The notes under the pieces: generated by a model
Database searches by the model: none
Told to the model about the DNA's origin: nothing
The model's input: the letters and a program-made list of their open reading frames with translations, nothing else
Translations under genes and position numbers: made by a program
Part shown: positions 1-9,536 of the stretch, in pieces
Numbering within the stretch: position 1 is the first letter of the stretch
Layout of the letters: every line of letters starts with the position of its first letter
Source of the DNA: CAWUKT01 sp041565275
Lineage (GTDB): Bacteria; Bacteroidota; Bacteroidia; J057; JADKCL01
Length of the DNA: 36,018 nt
Direction: 5' to 3'
NCBI GenBank assembly: GCA_041565275.1
Contig: JBFGVE010000012.1
Span: forward strand, 1-36,018

Positions 1-1754
1 CCACCGCCGTTCCCGGTTACGTAAGCCTGGTTGCCGATGTCATCGGGGAGGTCAAGATCAGGATTTGATGGCTGTCCCTGGGCAAAAGTACCAACAGGCT
101 CACCACGCTCCCAGATTCCTGAACCAGCGGTGCCAGTCACCGTCCATCCCAGGTCAAGGGCAAAATCATCGTAGTACCCCGGATTCAACTGCACCGTAAT
201 CGTATTGCCAGTAGCATTTGGGCTCCAAGGTACTTCGTTTGTGGTCCAGCCCCATTGTCCGGCGATCAGGCTATAACTGGCCTGAACGAGAGACTGGATG
301 TAAACAATCCCGTTGGAATCAGCAGTGTAGGAGAAAGTCGCTGCACCCGAAGTTTCGGCAAGGACAACCTGTGCATTTGGAACCGGTAGGCCTGAACTCA
401 TCTCGACAACCGCAATGCTGGCATTAAAGGTAGGAAGAGGAGTCAATGGGATATCTCTCACTACCAATACGTCATTTGTCAGGTTTACTGTGATGGTAGA
501 ATCACGGTAGCCAAATGCAGAATACGTAACGCTGTAAGTACCGGCATCGTGAGTCCCTGTAGCATAGAATCCAATGTTGTCGGTATTGTCCCCCCAAGTA
601 TGCCCCTGAACGGTGACCCTGGCATCCGGTATCGGTTGGTTGGTATTGGCATCCGTCACATCTCCTTCAAGGTAGCAGGCACGCTCATAGTTGACATTGA
701 AGACAAACAAACCCGCTTGCATGTCAGATGCAATTGAAGTTCCGGAGGAAAAAAAAGGATAGGCTCCCCAGTTACCATCAAAACCACTCCCACTCAAAGG
801 GGAAGTATCGTAGTAACCGATCTCGATCATATTGTAAGGATACTGAGCATCCACAACCGTCATTCCATCCCTGTAATAGGAGGTAACGAGGTAATCGTTG
901 AGCACATGGGTATTGTGGGGAATAACCATTGTATTGGCACCGCCCTGACTGGAACGGTAATTGTCCAGTTCAGTAATGTTTTGAGGATCTGTCACATCCC
1001 AGGCATAGACATAACCACCGCTAATTTCATCTGTAGTGAAGCAAACGTTCCCGTTGTCGCTCAACCAAGAGTTGTGGGTGAAGTTGTTGATGTATTGACG
1101 GTTGCCGATCAATTGAGGGCTGCTCTTGTTGGTCATATCAATGACAGTCAACCCGCCCCCCAATTCGCAGGAATAAGCTTTATCGTTACGCACATAGACA
1201 TCGTGCACGTAGGCCTGGGTGTATTGCCCTACCAAAGAAGGATTCCAGGGATCATTGTTCAGATCGTAAATGTTGATCCCAGGGTTGTTGTTGGTACCTG
1301 TAAGGTAAGCATAACCACCATCAATATAGAGGTTGTGGGCATATTCCAGCCCTTGGATGACCGTGTCCTTGTAGACAATATTGGGGAGGCTCGTCATGTC
1401 AATGATCTGAAGGCCTGCCCCACCAAATCCACCGTTGTCATTGACAACGTAGACAAAATTGCCAAAGGACTTGATGTCCCGCCAAAGAGAAGGGACACCC
1501 TGGGTGGAATCCACTACCTGTGGATTGTTGGGATCAGTGATATCAACAATGCAGACCCCGCCTGAGATGATCCCTACAATGGCATATTCATTGCCCAGCG
1601 TGTCCCACCAGCCCCAACAATCATTGGAACCACCGATACTGGAAAGATTACTTGCCAGACTGATATTCAGAGGGGGATTCTGAGCGAAATTGAAAGTGAA
1701 GAAAATAGAAGTGTATGAAAACGATAAAGTGATAAGTAGCAGAAATTGTCTCAT
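1..1754 (-). CDS. Secreted choice-of-anchor B (LVIVD-repeat) protein, 3' end missing
   Basis: This reading frame is open from an ATG at 1754 down to the window edge: 584 codons with no stop, so the C-terminus lies outside. It begins with a signal peptide (MRQFLLLITLSFSYTS..., cleavage probably near FAQ). Residues about 40-350 contain recurring 'VDITDPNNP'-like and 'VIDMTN' units typical of LVIVD beta-propeller repeats in choice-of-anchor B proteins. Around 358-440 there is a carboxypeptidase-regulatory-like beta-sandwich ('GDVTDANTNQPIPDARV'). A second, weaker Ig-like unit follows at about 445-505. From about 523 a new domain begins ('DLGWTVTGTAGSGIWERGEPVGT'), of a kind I associate with C-terminal regions of secreted Bacteroidota proteins. 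A T9SS sorting domain would be expected beyond the edge, but that is inference. The role is unknown; such proteins are extracellular or surface-attached. It is divergent from dnaE. Confidence 0.85.
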   Translation of the reverse strand, partial: MRQFLLLITLSFSYTSIFFTFNFAQNPPLNISLASNLSSIGGSNDCWGWWDTLGNEYAIVGIISGGVCIVDITDPNNPQVVDSTQGVPSLWRDIKSFGNFVYVVNDNGGFGGAGLQIIDMTSLPNIVYKDTVIQGLEYAHNLYIDGGYAYLTGTNNNPGINIYDLNNDPWNPSLVGQYTQAYVHDVYVRNDKAYSCELGGGLTVIDMTNKSSPQLIGNRQYINNFTHNSWLSDNGNVCFTTDEISGGYVYAWDVTDPQNITELDNYRSSQGGANTMVIPHNTHVLNDYLVTSYYRDGMTVVDAQYPYNMIEIGYYDTSPLSGSGFDGNWGAYPFFSSGTSIASDMQAGLFVFNVNYERACYLEGDVTDANTNQPIPDARVTVQGHTWGDNTDNIGFYATGTHDAGTYSVTYSAFGYRDSTITVNLTNDVLVVRDIPLTPLPTFNASIAVVEMSSGLPVPNAQVVLAETSGAATFSYTADSNGIVYIQSLVQASYSLIAGQWGWTTNEVPWSPNATGNTITVQLNPGYYDDFALDLGWTVTGTAGSGIWERGEPVGTFAQGQPSNPDLDLPDDIGNQAYVTGNGG

Positions 1755-1769
1755 TATCGATCAAAACAT

Positions 1770-1799
1770 TAAAAATACATAGTTACAATCCCAAAGCAA
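1770..1799 (-). promoter_or_regulatory. Candidate Bacteroidota-type promoter for the choice-of-anchor B gene
   Basis: On the minus strand, TTG (1797-1799) lies 19 bp upstream of TATTTTTA (1770-1777). This matches the -33 TTG / -7 TAnnTTTG pattern at all but the last base of the -7 box. The box sits 15 bp before the ATG. Plausible, not proven. Confidence 0.4.
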
Positions 1800-2011
1800 G
1801 ATACTTCTTCCTAGACAATTCCAGCAATCATATCTCGATTTGTGTCCTGCAAATTACAATCCCAGGGTATTCATCTTTGAATTCGCATCCCTGCACACTT
1901 GTGGAAATCCTGTTAACAAATGGATCATGTGGATGCAGTATATTTAGCGGCTCTAGCTTTTTATTACTAAAGCTGTCGAGTTTCATTTTTAATAGCGAAC
2001 AGGGAAAATAG

Positions 2012-5000
2012 ATGCCGCAATTCGTCCACCTGCACAACCACACCGAATTCAGTCTCCTGGATGGAGCTGCCAAGATTTCTGATCTCACTGCCAAAGCAGC
2101 CGACCTGGGAATGTCCCACATTGCCATCACCGACCATGGCAATATGTATGGAGTACCCAAATTTGTGCTGGCTGCACGGAAGAAGGGTATCAAACCAATC
2201 GTAGGTTGTGAGTTTTACATCTGTGCACATCCGATTAAAATGAAGGATGTGAAACAAAATCCCCGTTATCACCAGATCCTCTGGGCCAAAAACGCAGAAG
2301 GCTACAGAAACCTCTGTACCCTCTGCTCCTTCGGTTATACCGACGGGTATTACTACAAACCCCGGGTCGACAAGGAAACCCTGAAAAAATATTCCGCCGG
2401 ACTGATCGCTTCTACTTGTTGTCTCGCATCTGAGATCAACCGGGCTATCCTTAACCATGGCGAGGAAGAAGCAGAAAAAATACTGTTGTGGTACCTGGAC
2501 GTATTTGGCCGGGAAGATTACTACATAGAGATCCAGCGGCACGGGCTGGGTGACATGGAAAAATGCAATCAAGTGCTCCTTCGTTGGGCTGTAAAACACC
2601 AGCTCAAAGTAATTGCTACCAACGATGTCCACTACGTCAACGAAGAAGATGCAGATGCCCACGACCTCCTCCTCGCCCTGCAAACCGCTGCTGACTACAA
2701 CGACCCGAACCGTTTCCGATTTACCGACGACCGCGGACGCCTGAACAAAGTCTTTTATTTTAAGACCCAGGATGAGATGGCCACCCTCTTCCATGACGTT
2801 CCGCAATCACTCGATTATACTGTCGAACTTGCAGAGAAATGTCAGTTTGAGATGAACCTGGCCGGGGACATGCTTTTGCCAAACTTCAAAGTCCCTGAAG
2901 GGTTCTCGGACATGGATGCTTACCTGAGGCACCTAACCTTTGAGGGTGCGAAAAGACGGTACCCGGAGATAAGCACAGAACTCAGCGAAAGGATTGACCA
3001 CGAACTGGAGATCATGAAAAAAATGGGCTATGCGGGGTACTTCCTCATCGTGGAATCCTTCACGACCATCGCCCGGAAACGCGGCGTATATGTAGGCCCC
3101 GGCCGCGGATCTGCCGCCGGTTCCGTGGTTGCCTACTGCCTCGGCATCATCAATGTTGACCCCCTGCGTTACCAACTCCTCTTCGAACGTTTTCTCAACC
3201 CCGACAGGATCTCTCCTCCCGATATCGACATAGACTTCGACGACGAAGGACGACAGGAAGTCATCGATTATGTAGTCGAGCAGTACGGGCGCCAGTCGGT
3301 AAGTCAGGTGATCACCTATGGAACTATGGGCGCAAAGACCGCCCTCCGCGATGTTGGCCGAACCTTGGGCATTTCCCTCTCTGACGTTAACCGGATCGCA
3401 AAATACGTTCCGGACCGACCTGGAATGTCCTTTGCCAAGGCCATGGACCCTAACCACAACCAGGACCATTCTCATGATCTCAACGCAGCCTTTGAAGACA
3501 AAAACCCCGAGATCAGGAAGATGATGAAGTTTGCGAAGACCCTGGAAGGAACGGCCCGGCATACCGGGGTCCACGCCTGCGCAGTTATCATCGCACCCGA
3601 GAAAATCACCAACTTGGTGCCCATTGCAATTGCGAAAGACAAATCTTTTGTGACCCAATACGACGGGCCCATGGCGGAAATGGCGGGTTTGCTGAAGATG
3701 GATTTCCTGGGTCTGAAAACCCTCTCGATCATTAAGACTGCTATCCGGCTTATCAAGGAGAAGTATGGGGTGGAGATCGATCCTGAGAAAATTGACATCA
3801 CCGATCAGAAGACATACGAGCTCTACCAAAACGGGGAGACGGTCGCTACTTTCCAGTTTGAGTCAGATGGGATGCGAAAGTACCTCCGGCAGCTCCGGCC
3901 GACCGAAATAGAAGACCTCATCGCCATGAACGCCCTCTACAGACCGGGGCCAATGGACAATATCCCTTCCTTTGTCAACCGGAAGCATGGCCGGGAACCA
4001 GTGATCTACCAGCATCCTTTGCTGGAAGACATCCTCAAAAACACCTATGGAATCATGGTCTACCAGGAGCAGATCATGCAGGTTGCTCAGAAAATGGCGA
4101 ACTACAGCCTTGGACAAGCGGACTTGCTCCGCCGGGCCATGGGTAAGAAAAAGCATGAGGTCATGAAGAAGGAGCGGGTTCGCTTCATACGGGGGGCCAA
4201 AGACAATGGCGTCGAAGAAAAGGTCGCTATGGAAGTATTTGATACCATGGAGAAATTTGCCTCCTATGGGTTCAACAAATCCCATGCGGCCGCCTACTCT
4301 ATCCTTGCATTCCGGACGGCTTTTTTAAAGGCCCATTATCCGGCACAGTATATGGCAGCCGTCCTCACCCACAATGTTAGTGACATTTCTAAGATCACAT
4401 TCTTTATCGAGGAGTGCCAGCGTATGGGGATCAAGGTCCTCTCTCCTTGTGTGAATGAATCTGAAAGTTTGTTTTCAGTTACCGAAGAAGATCATATCCG
4501 CTTTGGAATGTCAGCTATCAAAGGAGTTGGATCTGCAGTAGTGGCTTCCATTGTGGATGAAAGAGTCAAAAACGGACCTTATGAAAGTATTTTTGACATG
4601 ACCGAACGGATTCCTGCAGGTACCATGAACCGCAAAACCATGGAATGTCTCGCATATTCTGGCGCATTCGATGCATTTGAGATTGCCCGGTCCCGGTACT
4701 TTGCCCCTATGGAAGCAGTCATGGGTGATCGGGGAACCAACGTGCTGGAAAGAGCCGTTTCCTATGGCAATAAGATCCAACAGGAAAAAGCAAGTGCCCA
4801 GGTCAGTCTTTTTGGAGGCACAGAAGGATTGAGCTCAATTGTCGCTCCCCCTATTCCGGAAGCCCCCGAATGGACGCTGATGGAACGCCTCAACTTCGAA
4901 AAGGAGGTCATTGGATTTTACCTCTCCGGACACCCCCTCGATGAATTCAAACTGGAGATCAAAAGCTTTACCTCCTCCCGGATACAAGATCTGGACAACT

Positions 5001-5509
5001 ACCGGGGCAGGGATGTGAAACTAGCAGGGATTGTTACTAAAAAACGCGACGGAATGACCAAAAGAGGAAATCGGTACGCGACCTTTTCACTGGAAGACTT
5101 TAGTGGGTCGACCGAATTTGCATTGTTTGGGGAAGATTTTGCCAAATATTACCCCTATGTAGACATCAACGCCATGCTCCTGATCAGTGCCAAAAGTCAA
5201 CCCTCCTTCCGTGACCCAAGTGTATTTGAATTGAAGATCCTCGACATCAAATTCTTGGAAGATTCTTTTAAACACATGACCAAGGGACTTTGCCTGGACC
5301 TCCCACTTGAGAGGATCACGCCTGGAATGACAAAAAAACTGGAAGCCCTATTCAGTGAAAACCGGGGAGAAAAAATCCTTGAGTTCAACATTATTGATCA
5401 TGAACTTAAAGCCAAGGTCCCAGTGAGCAGCAGGAGGATGATGATCGAACTGAACAATAAATTGATCAAAGAACTCGAAACATTGGACCTTTACGTCTCG
5501 TTAATATAG
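2012..5509 (+). CDS. dnaE: DNA polymerase III subunit alpha
   Basis: Replicative DNA polymerase alpha subunit, 1165 residues, a normal length for DnaE1. The N-terminal PHP domain starts VHLHNHTEFSLLDG and keeps most expected metal ligands: H8, H10, D41-H42, E67, H87, C136, H177 and D205-H207. The polymerase domain shows GRGSAAGSVVAYCLGI and the active-site stretch PPDIDIDFDD with D404 and D406; the third catalytic aspartate is probably D564 (KMDFLGLKT). A C-terminal OB fold lies near residues 1000-1090 (VKLAGIVTKKRDGMTKRG). The start at 2012 fits the usual family N-terminus. The thioredoxin gene follows 20 bp downstream and is probably co-transcribed. No separate DnaQ exonuclease is present in the window. 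Confidence 0.97.
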   Translation: MPQFVHLHNHTEFSLLDGAAKISDLTAKAADLGMSHIAITDHGNMYGVPKFVLAARKKGIKPIVGCEFYICAHPIKMKDVKQNPRYHQILWAKNAEGYRNLCTLCSFGYTDGYYYKPRVDKETLKKYSAGLIASTCCLASEINRAILNHGEEEAEKILLWYLDVFGREDYYIEIQRHGLGDMEKCNQVLLRWAVKHQLKVIATNDVHYVNEEDADAHDLLLALQTAADYNDPNRFRFTDDRGRLNKVFYFKTQDEMATLFHDVPQSLDYTVELAEKCQFEMNLAGDMLLPNFKVPEGFSDMDAYLRHLTFEGAKRRYPEISTELSERIDHELEIMKKMGYAGYFLIVESFTTIARKRGVYVGPGRGSAAGSVVAYCLGIINVDPLRYQLLFERFLNPDRISPPDIDIDFDDEGRQEVIDYVVEQYGRQSVSQVITYGTMGAKTALRDVGRTLGISLSDVNRIAKYVPDRPGMSFAKAMDPNHNQDHSHDLNAAFEDKNPEIRKMMKFAKTLEGTARHTGVHACAVIIAPEKITNLVPIAIAKDKSFVTQYDGPMAEMAGLLKMDFLGLKTLSIIKTAIRLIKEKYGVEIDPEKIDITDQKTYELYQNGETVATFQFESDGMRKYLRQLRPTEIEDLIAMNALYRPGPMDNIPSFVNRKHGREPVIYQHPLLEDILKNTYGIMVYQEQIMQVAQKMANYSLGQADLLRRAMGKKKHEVMKKERVRFIRGAKDNGVEEKVAMEVFDTMEKFASYGFNKSHAAAYSILAFRTAFLKAHYPAQYMAAVLTHNVSDISKITFFIEECQRMGIKVLSPCVNESESLFSVTEEDHIRFGMSAIKGVGSAVVASIVDERVKNGPYESIFDMTERIPAGTMNRKTMECLAYSGAFDAFEIARSRYFAPMEAVMGDRGTNVLERAVSYGNKIQQEKASAQVSLFGGTEGLSSIVAPPIPEAPEWTLMERLNFEKEVIGFYLSGHPLDEFKLEIKSFTSSRIQDLDNYRGRDVKLAGIVTKKRDGMTKRGNRYATFSLEDFSGSTEFALFGEDFAKYYPYVDINAMLLISAKSQPSFRDPSVFELKILDIKFLEDSFKHMTKGLCLDLPLERITPGMTKKLEALFSENRGEKILEFNIIDHELKAKVPVSSRRMMIELNNKLIKELETLDLYVSLI

Positions 5510-5529
5510 TCAGAACAATAGAAATTGAT

Positions 5530-5856
5530 ATGAGTACAGATACCGCTGTAGTAGAATTCACCGATGACAATTTGCAAAAGTACCTAGATTCTGGGAAGCC
5601 TGTCCTGGTTGACTTCTGGGCAACTTGGTGCGGCCCTTGCAAAATGATCTCACCCATCGTCGAAGATGTCGCCAGAGAGCTTGGTGACGATGCCATCATC
5701 GGGAAAATGGACATTGGCAAAAACAGTTATGGTGCAAAGCTTGGGCTTCTTTCCGTACCCACCCTTATGTTTTTCAAGGATGGTAAACGCAAGGATATGA
5801 TCGTCGGCGTACCTACTAAATCCAAAATCATGGATACCATTAGAGGGATCATGTGA
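5530..5856 (+). CDS. trxA: Thioredoxin
   Basis: A 108-residue cytoplasmic thioredoxin, the standard length for a single-domain protein without a signal peptide. The redox motif WCGPCK has its cysteines at C34 and C37, and the conserved cis-proline is P77 (SVPTL). It reduces protein disulfides with electrons from thioredoxin reductase, for example in ribonucleotide reductase. It lies 20 bp after dnaE on the same strand, and the next gene starts 11 bp after its stop, so dnaE-trxA-prenyltransferase look like one transcription unit. Assignment to the thioredoxin family is secure. Whether it is the main thioredoxin of the cell cannot be told from here. Confidence 0.95.
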   Translation: MSTDTAVVEFTDDNLQKYLDSGKPVLVDFWATWCGPCKMISPIVEDVARELGDDAIIGKMDIGKNSYGAKLGLLSVPTLMFFKDGKRKDMIVGVPTKSKIMDTIRGIM

Positions 5857-5867
5857 TCCTGATTACA

Positions 5868-6749
5868 ATGAGGAAGTACCTGTCCATGGTCAAGTTTTCC
5901 CATTCGGTCTTTGCGATGCCTTTTGGGTTGACGGGGCTTTTTCTAGGCTTTGCAGAGACGCGAGAGTTTGATCCTCTTATCCTGTTTTTGGTCGTCTTCG
6001 GTTTGGTTTTTGTCCGCAATGCAGCTATGGGCTTTAACCGCTGGGCTGACCGCAAAATCGATGCCGAAAATGTCCGCACCAAGGACCGGGAAATCCCCGC
6101 AGGTGTTATCAGCACACGGCAAGCGCTCCTCTTTGTGGTGGTCAATGGTCTCCTGTTCATTGCAACTACTTATTTCATCAACCCTCTTTGCTTTTACCTT
6201 TCTCCTGTTGCATTGACCGTGGTACTCGGTTATTCCCTTACCAAGCGGTTTACTGCCCTCTGTCACATCATCCTCGGACTCGGGCTTTCTCTGTCACCTG
6301 TTGGTGCTTATATCGCTGTCACTGGCTATTTGACGCTTGACCCTATTCTTCTAGGAATAGCTGTCTTGACTTGGGTTAGTGGATTTGATATCATTTATGC
6401 CCTCCAGGATGAAGAATTTGACCGCACCCACAATTTGTACAGCATTCCCACATACCTGGGGAAAAACCGGGCATTGCTTGTTTCAGGATTTCTCCATTTT
6501 GTGACTGCAGCAGTTTTAGCTTTCTTTATTTATACGATCGAAGGCCAGTACCTGGCCTGGACCGCATTTGTTTTTTTCGTTTGTCTCCTCGTGTACCAGC
6601 ACCTGATCGTAAAACCCAATGATCTAAGCCGTGTAAACCTCGCTTTTTTTACTACCAACGGCATCGCCTCTATTATTTTCGGAATCCTGGTGATTCTCGA
6701 TATCCTCGTACTTAGTTTCCACCATTCTTTTTCTTTCCCGGCCATTTGA
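5868..6749 (+). CDS. UbiA-family prenyltransferase (4-hydroxybenzoate polyprenyltransferase-like)
   Basis: Integral membrane aromatic prenyltransferase of 293 residues. Both aspartate-rich motifs are present: N51-x3-GFNR-x2-D-x3-D65 followed by NVRTKDREIPAG, and D174IIYALQDEEFD185 followed by SIPTYLG. The rest is a series of hydrophobic segments, about eight or nine helices. The family binds a prenyl diphosphate through Mg2+ and transfers the chain to an aromatic ring. The closest pattern is the UbiA-like group often called 4-hydroxybenzoate polyprenyltransferase. In menaquinone-using Bacteroidota the real acceptor is uncertain; the futalosine pathway is one possibility. I chose the ATG at 5868 because MRKYLSMVKFSHSVF matches the usual N-terminus. 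A GTG at 5853 would overlap the thioredoxin stop. The last 38 bp overlap the convergent AsmA-like gene. Confidence 0.88.
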   Translation: MRKYLSMVKFSHSVFAMPFGLTGLFLGFAETREFDPLILFLVVFGLVFVRNAAMGFNRWADRKIDAENVRTKDREIPAGVISTRQALLFVVVNGLLFIATTYFINPLCFYLSPVALTVVLGYSLTKRFTALCHIILGLGLSLSPVGAYIAVTGYLTLDPILLGIAVLTWVSGFDIIYALQDEEFDRTHNLYSIPTYLGKNRALLVSGFLHFVTAAVLAFFIYTIEGQYLAWTAFVFFVCLLVYQHLIVKPNDLSRVNLAFFTTNGIASIIFGILVILDILVLSFHHSFSFPAI

Positions 6750-9330
6750 TCTTTTTTAGAGGGTTCCTGACCTTGCCCAATACCCCCACCTTGCCAGTAT
6801 CCGCAGGATCTTCCTCAACTACGATCAGATCATCCACTTCAATGGAATCTACCCCACCGAACCGGGCTTCGATCTCATCGTTGAAAGCCGTTCGGATTTC
6901 CTCCTTCTCAGCCTTGACCTTGTTGTCCACTGAATTCTTCACAAATTTTCCATCCAATGCATATTTAGGTTTATCAACCGTCCCGGTAATACGGACAGGC
7001 AATACGATTTTCGCTTTTTCTTCCGGGGATATATCCACCAGTGACTGAATTTCCTGAGATCCAGATTGCTTTGCAGCCTTTCTTGGCAGTTCCACAGCTA
7101 CCCGGTAATCAAGCGTATTGTCAAATCCATGTCGACCACTGACATCCATTTTGTAATCGTTTGCTTCCACATGAAGACCTGGCAGATAGAAATTGCCCTC
7201 CTTCACATGAAAATTGGTACTTACATCCGTAAACCTAAGGTCGCGCAGGTCCTCCATTTTGACAAAGCCCGCCAAGCCTTCTAAGGGTCTAAAGTCCTTC
7301 AGCCTTCCATTCTTAAGAGTAACCTGACCATAAGAAATCAAGCTGTTGGGGTTGAGATCCAGGTACTGATCCAACCGCCCTTCCAGATGGACATTCCCTG
7401 AAAACCTTCCAAACAAATTATCCTCCACCAAAGCAAAGGCTGCCAACTGGTCAAAGGTCTTAAATCCTCTGTTGATATCAATTTCCTGAGCAGTAACATC
7501 CAGACGAACCTCACACAGTTCTGATCTTTGGGCATGAAGAGACCCGGTCAGAACCAGGCTTCCCTGTAAGGTATTCATGATCAGACGTTCCAGATTGATC
7601 ATTTTGTCGTGGAGCTGTACTTGTCCGGAAACCTTTGTTGCATCCAGCTTGGCTACTTTTAGATGTCCAATCCTGGCCCGTACATCAAAATCCAGATTGT
7701 TCGGCAAGCGAAAAACAAAGCGATCACCGGAACCATCTCCAGTTGTTCCTTCTTCCTCTAAAATCCAATCGTTGAGATCTATTTTATTACTTATCAACTC
7801 CAACACCCCAACCACGCGGGCATCCTCTCCAAAGAACCAGGGCAGGTATTCAGTGATCATACCCTTCATCTCGAAATCGGACTGACCTATTTTTCCGGCC
7901 AATTTGGATACTTGAATCCGGTCGTTATCTACCTTTACATGACCGGTCAGTTCCTCAATCGGATGCCGGACCCTGCGGTCTTCTACCCGAACCTGTTCCA
8001 TTCCCAACACACCCAGTGCGCGAACTGCATCGTAACGTTTTTCCCTGAAATCAGCTATCCGGCCATCCACCATGAGATCAACATCCACTATACCGGCCAG
8101 TTGACTGCTATCGGCAAAATTGGGGTAGAACTCCCGGATATCCTCCAAGGGGAGCCTGCCGTTAAGCCGGAAAGTAAGGTTTGGATCTTTGAAATTGTAA
8201 AGAGCCAAGGTCCCACTTACCAGATGGTTTCTCAAACGAGCCTCTAGTGTATCGACTTTGAACCATGACCTAGCTGGGTTGTCGTCCTCGTACATGCAAC
8301 TGCCAGAGAGCTGGATACCCGTCAGCCGCGATTCATAGTCTACATAATGGAACGCACCATCGGCAACTGAATATTCGGCATAGATTGAAGGTGTAGTACC
8401 TGTCCCGGCCAATCCGCGGACCCAACCATGCATATTGAATTCACCGCTGTATTCATAGTCCCTTCCTGTATCCAGCAACCCTCCTGGTAAGAGGGATATA
8501 AAGGCATCAAAATCATTGCGTGAAGTATTGTATGCAAGGTTCATGCGGTAACCGCTCCCCTCCTCGGTAATCTCCCCTCCCCAATTCAAGGTAACTCCTG
8601 CGACCTGGGCTTCAGCTTCACGAATTCTAAAATCCTTAGTAGGACCCAGAGAAACATCGGCTAAAATATCCAGACTGACGTGCCTGTTGCCCACCCAGGT
8701 CACCCCTTCCTCTTTCCATCGCCCCAAGTGGAAAGCCATTTCTGTATCGAAATCTGTACGGCTGGCACTGAAATCGCCTGACAGGTCAAGGTAGATCGAG
8801 TCAATCAGGATGTACGAACCGGTTTTTTTATTTTGCAGGGTGAAGATACCGTCTTTGATTCTGACACCATTGAGATCGAATACCAACTCTTCTCCCTCGT
8901 TCCCCGGATCAAGGTTGTCACTGGATGGTTGAAACATATCCCGTGTATTCCAATTTCCCGTTTTGTCGGTAGCTAAATGGCCGGTTGGTTCGTCCAGCAA
9001 AACTGAATTGATCTCCATGCGATCTGAGAAAAAAGACCAGAAATAGATATCCAGTTCAGCAGATGCAATGGCGATGATATTCGAGCCGGGTTCAGCACCT
9101 ATCGGATTGATCGTCACTCCCTCTAAGCGAACGTTGACATCCGGCCAAGAGCGCAAGAAAGAAACGTGGGTATCTTTGACATCAATATGTGCATGTAATG
9201 CACCGCTCAACTCCCGGATAGCCATCAGGTGAAGCTTGTCTTCAAAGAAATACCCCAGCAGGAACAGTACCAGGATCAGTCCCAAGAGCGCTCCCGCCAT
9301 TCGGATTAGAATTTTCCGAATTCGTTTCAT
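6712..9330 (-). CDS. AsmA-family envelope protein
   Basis: An 872-residue protein with one N-terminal membrane anchor (about residues 11-28, GALLGLILVLFLLGYFF) preceded by basic residues. A long periplasmic beta-rich region follows. The segment just after the anchor (HIDVKDTHVSFLRSWPDVNVRLEGVTI) and the repeated 'G.V.L.....' strands near 700-800 are typical of AsmA and its C-terminal domain. AsmA/TamB/YhdP relatives form long hydrophobic grooves and are linked to phospholipid transport to, and homeostasis of, the outer membrane; that role here is by family only. The C-terminus ends in a basic tail (NPLKKIKWPGKKKNGGN). Start at 9330 is the first ATG and puts the anchor at the N-terminus. Its 3' end overlaps the prenyltransferase gene by 38 bp on the opposite strand. 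Confidence 0.85.
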   Translation of the reverse strand: MKRIRKILIRMAGALLGLILVLFLLGYFFEDKLHLMAIRELSGALHAHIDVKDTHVSFLRSWPDVNVRLEGVTINPIGAEPGSNIIAIASAELDIYFWSFFSDRMEINSVLLDEPTGHLATDKTGNWNTRDMFQPSSDNLDPGNEGEELVFDLNGVRIKDGIFTLQNKKTGSYILIDSIYLDLSGDFSASRTDFDTEMAFHLGRWKEEGVTWVGNRHVSLDILADVSLGPTKDFRIREAEAQVAGVTLNWGGEITEEGSGYRMNLAYNTSRNDFDAFISLLPGGLLDTGRDYEYSGEFNMHGWVRGLAGTGTTPSIYAEYSVADGAFHYVDYESRLTGIQLSGSCMYEDDNPARSWFKVDTLEARLRNHLVSGTLALYNFKDPNLTFRLNGRLPLEDIREFYPNFADSSQLAGIVDVDLMVDGRIADFREKRYDAVRALGVLGMEQVRVEDRRVRHPIEELTGHVKVDNDRIQVSKLAGKIGQSDFEMKGMITEYLPWFFGEDARVVGVLELISNKIDLNDWILEEEGTTGDGSGDRFVFRLPNNLDFDVRARIGHLKVAKLDATKVSGQVQLHDKMINLERLIMNTLQGSLVLTGSLHAQRSELCEVRLDVTAQEIDINRGFKTFDQLAAFALVEDNLFGRFSGNVHLEGRLDQYLDLNPNSLISYGQVTLKNGRLKDFRPLEGLAGFVKMEDLRDLRFTDVSTNFHVKEGNFYLPGLHVEANDYKMDVSGRHGFDNTLDYRVAVELPRKAAKQSGSQEIQSLVDISPEEKAKIVLPVRITGTVDKPKYALDGKFVKNSVDNKVKAEKEEIRTAFNDEIEARFGGVDSIEVDDLIVVEEDPADTGKVGVLGKVRNPLKKIKWPGKKKNGGN

Positions 9331-9536
9331 GAGATCAGGGCAGGTTATTTAATATTCTAACAGTCAAAAGTGTACAGACTTTAGCAATTTGGTAACTTAA
9401 TAAATCAATTCGACAAAATCGGCTGGATATACACACCGGGGTGTACGTGAATGAGGACAGTTGGGTTGAGTATTGAAATCTCGTTTTCTTCGAAGTAAAA
9501 AAGTGATTAGCTTTAGTGTCTTAAACCAAAGCTTCT

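Noticed and set aside
906..1565. Plus-strand open frame of 219 codons in the first 1.7 kb
   Set aside because: It is the complement of the choice-of-anchor B gene, whose minus-strand frame is open over the entire 584 codons with signal peptide and repeats. The plus frame shows no family features.
1967..2806. Minus-strand open frame of 279 codons over the start of dnaE
   Set aside because: Antisense shadow of a highly conserved gene; the translation shows no domain pattern.
2933..3829. Minus-strand open frame of 298 codons inside dnaE
   Set aside because: Same reason: it lies entirely within the conserved polymerase domain and has no recognisable protein features.
9433..9444. ACACC-GG-GGTGT palindrome upstream of the lipoprotein gene
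   Set aside because: Only 5-bp arms and no promoter element nearby; chance occurrence is likely.
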